NCBI GenBank assembly: GCA_025667525.1
Contig: CM046875.1
Location: 435,934,617-435,998,616 of the forward strand
Length of the DNA: 64,000 bases
Direction: 5' to 3'
From: Glebionis coronaria
Lineage: Eukaryota; Streptophyta; Magnoliopsida; Asterales; Asteraceae
Position numbers and translations under genes: made by a program. The notes under the pieces were generated by a model that was not told the DNA's origin, searched no databases, and saw only the letters and a list, made by a program, of their open reading frames with translations. Of this stretch, positions 57,004 through 64,000 are shown one piece after another. Numbering within the stretch: position 1 is the first letter of the stretch; each line of letters opens with the position of its first letter.

Positions 57004-60000
57004 TGATGAGACTGCTTTTATACATAGTCTCATCGTCCAAATTGGGCTTAAAATGCATTAAATATCATCAAAATACCCAAATATATGCTTGTGTTTGTTG
57101 CTTGTGTATTTTAGGTACGGGATATTGAGAAAAATGACAAATGATCACAAGAATCATGCAAAAACGAACACGGGAAACGAAGCCGCACGATGAACCAAGC
57201 CCTAATGAGGAATTTTCCAAAGAAAACCCTTGAAGATTTGAAGAATATTGAAGATTGGTCCTCCAAGTTTGAAGAATTGACACTTTATACCCTTGTATCT
57301 TCATAATTACAAGTTTGGTCCCTAAAGTTTGTCAAAATTACAAAAAGGACCCTTAACTTTGAAGAATTGGCAAATTTAGTCCCTCATCAAAACTAAATTG
57401 TCAATAATGGTCCTCCAAGAAGTCAACAAACAAGTCAAAGTCCTTGAAGTTTGAAGACATTACAAGAATGGCCCTTGAAGAATTCAATTTGTGCATTTAG
57501 AACCCTTTGGAAAAAGTTTATAAAATGTTGTGCCAAATTTGACAAAACTGCCAAACTTATTAACAAAGGATTGAAGGTTTTAAGCTGATTTGCTCAATTT
57601 ATCAAGTGAATGGGACATGGGGGACCTAACTTGGCCAGACAAACAAACTCCCCTCAGCCAACCACCACCTTCCACGTCACCCCCCAACCAATCACCAGCA
57701 TCCATCTCACCCCCCTCTCCACGTCATTTTTCCACCCAATACTAAATACTGATTTATTAATCAGTATTATTTTCCCTCTTAAACACAAATTCAAAATTAA
57801 TAAACCCCCAATACGGATTAAAACCCATGTTCATCCCACTTAAACCCTAATTAGTCCCAGGTCTTAATTTCCTTAAATCAAGGGGATAACGGCTAATTTG
57901 ATCCAGATTACTAATTCACCTCACTCTAATCATATCCCACCTTCCCAAAATGTCACCATCCCCTCCCATGTGCCTCTCCAAGCTTCCCCTGACCCACTTT
58001 GGCTCCAAGACAAACTCACAGCAGGGAATCAACCACTCACAAGGATTTCGTGCTCCCAAAGGACTCTACAAACAGCCAAGATCAATTCTCACAACTGGCA
58101 TCTTTGCTATAGTCCAAAACCTTCACATGATCTCTTGACAAAAATTCAAGATTGGGCATCTTTATGGCATCTTCAAAGAATCCTCAAGGGCAATACTGGA
58201 AGTTCAGATATTAGGGTTTTAGGTTTCTTTTCACTTCTAGAACAGTTGTAGCCTCTATATAAAGGCATTGTAGGCTAGCATTTGGAGTTGTTATTTTTTT
58301 TCTCCGTTTTTCACAGGCATTGTAAATCCAATCTATTTGGTGAAATAGAATTGGTGTTGTGTTGTTGATGAGAAGCAAAGGACCACCTTTTACATTCTTG
58401 CAATTTTAAAATTTCCAAGTTTAATTTTTCAGTTTAAGTTTCTGTTTGTGATTTAAGAAGTGAATTTTCCTGAAATTGGTCCAAGGGATTAAGCTTGCAT
58501 TTTTAAGCCTGATAATCTTGTAGATTATCAAGTTTAAATGAGGGTTTAAACCTTTGTTGATTTAGTTGGTGATAGCATTTCAAAAACATTCAAATCATTT
58601 TATTTTTATTATTATCCAATAAGCCATAAACAGCTTAACCAATAAGCTTGTTTATAGCTTATTGGTATTATGAACAGTTGACCCTTGTGCTTTACTTTTC
58701 TCTTAGCAGGTTTCAAAGACTCAAATCCTTTTAAGATACATGTGGTGTGTGTGTCCACAGTGACCACCACCACCCTCTCTTTTTCTTGCTTTCTTGTTCA
58801 TCAGCCCAAGATTCAGCTCAGGCCCCATCCTGATTGGAGGTGGTTAAGCAACCACTAAGGAATCTGGATGTAGGACCCTTAAGGTAGCACCTTCATTCTA
58901 TTTTTATTTGTTCAAAGTTTTAGGTTTTATATGATGTTTATGTGACTTGTGTGATAATTGCTTGTTTGTTGGTTTAAGTGTTAAATATTGCTTATATAGA
59001 TCTTTTATGCATATTTAGATAGCTTAGGTTTGATTTGGTTGAGTTTTGTGTTAAGTTGCTTTGAAAATTTTGATTTCAGTCATTATAAAGGGGTGTTTGG
59101 ATTTGTGTTTTAATCTGATTGTGTGGCTAATTTGTGAAGCAAAAACGTGTTAAATACTTTCAATAGGGTAGAAATAGGTAGTGTGTAGTTTTGTTTTCAG
59201 TTTGGTACAAGTTTGAAGCAAAGTGAGTGATAAAAAAGGGAAAAGGATAGCATAAAACTGCATAATCATTTTTCTGCTCATTTTGTGAAAAATTTGCTCA
59301 TCAAGTCTTGTTAATTGTTAGATCTTAGGGTGTTTAAGGTTTGTTGATTGATTTTATGCCATGTGTTTAGTTTATGTGCAAGTAATCTGACCTAGAATCT
59401 CATTATTGTGCCAAGAATATCAGCAACTTGCTCTCAGACCCACATTTAGCTTAATCAGAACTTTTTGGCTTATTTCTGCTTGATTCTTGCTTGTAACTTG
59501 CTGATTTTTGTGATTTTCTTGACTCCTTGTACTCCAAAGAGTACAAGGGTGCCCCCTTTGTCCAACAATTCACCACAAAAAGCAGGATCAAGCCCTCTTG
59601 ATCACAGTCTTCACTTGTGAAGACTTTACATTTGTTCATCAGTCAACAAGTCCTTGTCTGGGCACGTTTTGGTTTAATCTTGCTTATTTCTTGATTATTT
59701 TAGCATTGTGTTTGTATTTTTGTGCTTACTAAGGTTACTGGATTTAAGTTTAAAAAGAAAAAAAAAAGAAAAGTTTTGTAAAAAGTTCACCCTGCCTGGA
59801 CTCGAACACGCGACCTTGCGTTCCAAGGAGTAGCGTGCTTACCAGTGATCCAGATGACTTTTTACGTTTATACTTCATTTCATTAATTACTTAAGGTGTT
59901 TTGTTTTTAAGCTTATTTAAGTTAACAGCTTTTAAATAAGCAGTTTCCTGCTTATTTCTTTTAGCTTTTTCAAGTTTAGCATTTTTCCTAGGTTTATATT

Positions 60001-61058
60001 AGGGTTGTTGATTTTTTTGAGCAAAAATTAGATTTTTCCCTTTATTATTTTATTTATTAGGATTATTTTAAATTTAATTTTTAGAAAGTCATTTAAAAAT
60101 AGTAAAAAGTAATTTAAAAATCTGGAAAAATAATTTTTAGGTTTTTAATCATACTTTTGAGGTTTACAGCTTATTAGGTTTTCAATTTAGCTTATTTTTA
60201 ATTTTATAAGATTTTAGGATTTTTAAGCAACTTTAAAATTTAATATAAAATTATTTAATAGGTTTCAGAAAATTTGGTTTGCATTTTTGTTTTTGTTACA
60301 TTACTTAGGATTTTTGGTAATTTTTTAGAATTTATTTACAAACTTTTTATTTTTTTGAATATTTTAATATTATTTTATTATTAAAATTTGAAGTTTTATT
60401 TTTTCTTGTTTTTACATTTTTCCTAGGTTAAGGACATTAAATTAGGAGTTTTGTCACTTTCCAAATATTTTTTAGACTTTTCAATTAATTTCTAAAATTA
60501 ATTTAAGATTTAATACATTTTAATAGTTTTTAAGGGTTTAAAAATAGTTTAATTTGGTTATAAAATTTTTAAAAATAGTTTTTAGCTTAATTAGGATATT
60601 TTTGAGGTTTACAAACTATAAAATCTTGTTTAGGGCTTTTTAATAATTAAAAGTGATTTTTAGGGCTTTAATTAGCATTAAAAAGTCATTTTCTAATTAA
60701 TTAAAAGGTTTTAGCAAGTTTGGATTTTTTGTAAACTCTTAGAATATTATTGGGGATTTTTAGTAATTTTTAGGAATCTTTAGGTTAAAATTTTAATTTT
60801 GGCACTATTTACGGTTTTACGTTTACGCCTTTTTCGTCGTAGTTTAATTCATTTTCGTAACCGTCTTTCTCTTCTAATCCCATTTCTTTCTCAATCAATA
60901 TAATCACAAACATTAATCAACTCTTAACACAAAGCACTTGCCTCCTCGAGAACGAACTCACTTACTTGGGGTCATTCACACACGGTTTTCCTAAATCGTC
61001 GTGCACTTGCCCTACTTTGTGCATCCTTTTCCTAAAGGTGTACAAAACTTCAACATCA
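57004..61058 (+). repeat. Element E 3' LTR (4055 bp)
   Basis: Nearly identical to 44739-48792. It includes TATA 58256-58263, leader hairpins, and the antisense tRNA-like module 59780-59859. A cluster of four changed bases at 58861-58866 alters one hairpin arm. Confidence 0.93.
59780..59859 (-). ncRNA. Antisense tRNA-like Pol III module in element E 3' LTR
   Basis: Same as the 5' LTR copy: A box at 59852-59842, B box at 59808-59798, TTTTT at 59784-59780. Confidence 0.5.
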
Positions 61059-61063
61059 CATAC

Positions 61064-61205
61064 TTTCACATATTCCCTATTGATGTGTCAAAAAGGGGAA
61101 GAATATGTGCTATACTTAAGGGGAAGCTTCTTGGAGATCATGTACTACATACAAAGGATTCACGCTTAAGTGGAAGTGTTTTGATATCATCAACTAGAGG
61201 AAGAT
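61064..61205 (+). other. Element F internal region, 3' part
   Basis: Continues F after the E target copy CATAC (61059-61063). It ends with a purine-rich tract CTAGAGGAAGA just before the LTR, the likely PPT. No ORF is supported. Confidence 0.65.
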
Positions 61206-61635
61206 TGTTGGGTCGAATTATTAAGTTGATGTGTCAAAACTAAAAGACAAGGACTAAATCTGACAAAAGAAGATTCTACAAGCTGGTGGACAAACTTGTA
61301 GAAAATTTATTAAGATATATTTAGAAGATTTTGTTTTATCTAGTTTCCTTTGTAAAAGTCCGAACATTCTATTATATAAAGAATGCCAGACCATATGTTT
61401 TATCATAACTATCATTCACAGTGTAACCTACAAGCAATTCGTGTGTCTAGACGTGGGATTTAATGTATACACGTCTAGATGTTATTTATGTCTAATAATA
61501 CAAGTAACGTTTGGGAAAATTTCGTCTTGTCCATAACACCTTGTTTATGTGTCGTGTTCTATTCCGCTATGTTTATCATATGAACATGATGCATTCCTAG
61601 CAAGCTCAATCGATCCGTAAATTATGGTTTCAACA
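61206..61635 (+). repeat. Element F 3' LTR (430 bp)
   Basis: Starts TGTTGGGTCG, ends TTTCAACA, followed by ACCTT. TATATAAA at 61373-61380. Confidence 0.9.
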
Positions 61636-61640
61636 ACCTT

Positions 61641-63529
61641 CATCTCGGTTAGGCTATAAATACCCGCATCACTTTACTGAAATTGTATCCCTTTTTCTTC
61701 TTGTATCGTTATAATGATGGTTTATAGATTAAAATTGTAACTTTCTTTTTCAAGTATTGTAATATTTTATTTGGAGAAATAAAAGTTATTTTTCAGTCTC
61801 AAATTCTTTAATTCTTGTGTTGGTTTAATTTGAATCTATTAATAGTTATTGTTATAATTGAGAAAAATTCATTGAAGTTTAATCAATAGCTTGAGTGAGT
61901 TTTTGAGAGTAGAATTAGGGATATAAAATGTGTTTATCCCACTGATAAACATAACAATATGTTATTGTTGGTTCGTGGTTTAATGGTGGTCCGAGTTATA
62001 TGGTCGTGATTTATTGGTGGTTCGAGGAGTTTGGTGTCGATTTAAGGTCTAAGGTAGCTCAACGCTACCTTCTACATCAACGGATACTCTCTAATATCCA
62101 TGGTTAAGCTCGTGTTTATTTTTATGAAATTTTTAGTTTAAATTGTTATTTTGTTTATGATATTTGTGAATCTGCTTGATTGGTTAATCTGCTATGATGA
62201 TAGATCTGTTTTTGTTTATATGATATAAATTTGCTTTACTGACTGAGTTTGTTAATCTGTTTTAAGAGCATTGATTTTTGGATGATTGAATGTCTGCTGT
62301 TACTGAATGTGTTTATTTGAATAAGTTTGCTAGTCTGACGATGATTATATCCAGGTAATTTAATATAAGTTTTTAAAGAGTTCTTATAATTCTGATATGA
62401 AAGTTTTTTTACTGAGTTTAAATTAGAGTTTGCTGATTGTCTGTCGAATTTGACCTACAATATTGCTATACTTGGTCTCCTTTGTTTTAATCTGCCGATT
62501 TTACTACTGGGTTTGAGCAGTGATATTGATTTGATCTGATTTAGTAGTATGATATTGTAGTATGTTGGTTGATGTTTAGTTGCTGATATGATTTCTAAGT
62601 CTTATTTGGTATAGATTCTGTGATTGAGTTTTTTAAGACTAAGTGAGTTTGATTTTACTGATTTTCATAGTTTATGTATATAATTTAGATATTTGTGTTG
62701 CTGTAATATTTGAATTTCTTTGTTCCTGTATTTTTGTTATCTTTAAACTGGAATTGATTCTTATATATCTGAATTGTGTATTACTGTTGTTTATTGGCCA
62801 GCACTCCTCGATCGGGGGTGTTTGGTTTGCTGATATTATAAAATCTGCTCTCCAAAAATATATCTAAAAAATAACCACTCTTGTTGTTCGAACCCGAGAC
62901 CTCTGGGATCTAGGTGCAATGCCTTAACCACTGGGCTAGCCACTTTCTTTTATTAAACCTATACTCAGTTTCAGTTATATACATATCTATAGGTTGGCAG
63001 TTTATATAAACATTTTACACTATTTTGTTCATTTTAAATCACTATTTTATTTTATAACGTCTATTATTTTTTATCAAATGTTTAATTTTAAAATTTTAAA
63101 TAAATTACTTTTTAAATAGTTAATGACCATAAAAATATTAGTTTATATAAATAAAGTTAAAAAAATATAAAAAAAATATTTTATTACTTTTAAAAATTAA
63201 TTTTGTTCAAATAAATTTTGTTTCAATGTTAAAAAATATTATTGATTTAAATTCGTCTTTTAGATTTTACTTTGGGTAACGGTTCATGCACTTTAGGTTA
63301 AAAACGTAGGATTTTAGATAAAACTGAAACGAATTCAAATCGATTGTCCAATTCAAAACGGAAGTCTCAAATTCACAATCTCCTTGTGTACAACGAACCG
63401 GGATCACTCTCGTGTTTAATTAATCTGTCTTTAGCTTATTTTGGATAAATACTTTTTCCTGAAGGTAATTTCCTAAATTTGCTCTATAACGTATTATATT
63501 AAAATACACCGACACTTTCCCACACATCA
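61641..63529 (+). repeat. Element G 3' LTR, last part
   Basis: Collinear with the G 5' LTR from its TATA box onward (TATAAATA at 61655-61662). A perfect hairpin AAGGTAGC-TCAAC-GCTACCTT lies at 62051-62071 and the minus-strand tRNA-like module at 62885-62938. It ends CACACATCA, followed by AAGAT. Confidence 0.9.
62885..62945 (-). ncRNA. Antisense tRNA-like Pol III module in element G 3' LTR
   Basis: A box TAGCCCAGTGG (62938-62928) is identical to the 5' LTR copy. The B box GGGTTCGAACA (62895-62885) has one change at its last base. Spacing is 32 nt in both. Confidence 0.45.
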
Positions 63530-64000
63530 AAGATTATTTTTGTTATTTTTATTTTCAAATCAATCAAATATTGAAAAAAAAGGAGTGAGAATATTTACTA
63601 TGGAAGTAAACTACCCTCTTTTGACTTTAAAACGTAGGTGAAAACCTAAACATCTCGAGGTTCAATAAGTAAATAACGACAAAAATAAGGTTTATTACTA
63701 CTTGAGGTGGCAAACCAATAATCGGTCGTCCCTCTCAATATACGCACAAGCAAGCGGGGAAACGAGGTGGCACAAAGCACTTAAAAACCTTTTTCCTTAG
63801 ACTGCATTTTATAGCTCATCGCCTTATACCCACTGTCGTCCCATATATTTAGATGATTAGAGATAGAAAATAGATGAAAAGAGATGAATTCCTAGAGAGA
63901 TAAAGTAGTGAGAGAAAGTAGAGAGGATTAACTTATAGAATATTAGATTAAGAGAAAAAATGAATCACCAACCCTCCTAACATGCTAGGAGGGTAGTATA
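63530..64000 (-). mobile_element. Element H, right visible block: leader of the minus-strand Athila
   Basis: After the duplication AAGAT, the minus strand matches the G and E leaders from about 63841 down to 63610, including the AAGTGCTT...GCTTGTGCGTAT block and the preceding GTGGGTATAAGGCG. From about 63842 to the edge the sequence no longer matches any leader here and could be another insertion. A perfect 9-bp hairpin (ACCCTCCTA, loop ACATGC, TAGGAGGGT) lies at 63971-63994. No ORF. Confidence 0.7.

Larger units (their letters stand above)
44739..61058 (+). mobile_element. Element E: nearly complete Athila retrotransposon (16.3 kb)
   Basis: LTRs of 4054 and 4055 bp, PBS, one gag-pol frame, 3' region and PPT, flanked by CATAC at 44734-44738 and 61059-61063. 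The LTRs are nearly identical, so insertion was recent relative to the other elements. There is no env-like ORF between pol and the PPT, although some Athila lineages have one. Four in-frame stops make this copy unable to supply a full polyprotein by itself. Confidence 0.96.
42112..61635 (+). mobile_element. Element F: copia-like non-autonomous LTR element, split by E
   Basis: Two 430-bp LTRs (42112-42541 and 61206-61635) start TGTTGGGTCG and end CAACA (CAAGA in the 5' copy). ACCTT duplications are at 42107-42111 and 61636-61640, and the uncut target is visible in the G 5' LTR near 12947-12960. A Met-type PBS follows the 5' LTR. With E removed, the internal part is only about 2.3 kb and shows no gag, protease, RT or integrase. 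The short LTR and PBS suggest Ty1/copia, but without pol this is inference. Confidence 0.88.
12046..63529 (+). mobile_element. Element G: non-autonomous Athila-like retrotransposon carrying nested insertions
   Basis: Defined by 5' LTR 12046-14838, PBS, broken Cys-rich ORF, 3' region, PPT and 3' LTR (41205-42111 plus 61641-63529). Both flanks carry the duplication AAGAT. With insertions I and F (and their contents) removed, the LTRs are 2793 and 2796 bp and the internal part about 4.9 kb. There is no gag-pol. Leader, PBS and 3' motifs match the autonomous Athila elements, so it was probably mobilised in trans. Confidence 0.9.

Overview
The window is plant repetitive DNA and holds no host gene that I can support. 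It is one block of nested LTR retrotransposons. The gag-pol sequences, a tRNA-Asp-type primer site (TGGCGCCGCTGCCGGG) and LTRs of several kb place most elements in the Athila lineage of Ty3/gypsy. The style of the proteins, above all a Cys-rich acidic protein with recurring GNEDxxFDPG-like segments, resembles elements I associate with Asteraceae. That family assignment comes from memory of protein style, not from a search.

Eight elements are named A to K here for reference. The oldest is H, a minus-strand Athila, seen as a decayed gag at 10675-12045 and a leader at 63535-64000. On the left, element A (+ strand, 3' end only, 3949-10674) sits in H gag, and element B (minus strand, 1-3948, Met-tRNA primer site) sits in the integrase of A. 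In the H leader sits G (12046-63529, TSD AAGAT), a non-autonomous Athila relative. The Cys-rich ORF of G is split by I (16811-38306), a partly duplicated minus-strand LTR. I is split by J (19322-35022, TSD AGTAT), a second non-autonomous Athila relative. The 3' LTR of J is split by K (26538-34816, TSD CTTAT), which has lost its PBS, gag and pol. The 3' LTR of G is split by F (42112-61635, TSD ACCTT), a copia-like non-autonomous element with 430-bp LTRs. F is split by E (44739-61058, TSD CATAC), a nearly complete 16.3-kb Athila. Nesting reaches five levels (H>G>I>J>K).

E is the only element with a full gag-protease-RT-RNase H-integrase frame (49533-55181). It has no frameshift but four in-frame stops. 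G and J carry a Cys/His-knuckle acidic protein instead of gag-pol and share primer site, leader or 3' motifs with the autonomous elements, so they were probably mobilised by Athila proteins.

The most interesting signals are structures shared by otherwise diverged families. (1) Antisense tRNA-like RNA polymerase III modules (A box, 32-33 nt, B box, T-run) lie in the LTRs of E, G and J. (2) A covarying hairpin forms the first ~30 nt of the LTR, next to the PPT. (3) The family-specific PPT is repeated internally around a conserved hairpin. (4) A 20-nt stem-loop follows the ORF in A, E, G and J. (5) LTR leader hairpins are followed by splice-donor-like AGGTA. (6) K joins its PBS edge directly to the internal PPT.
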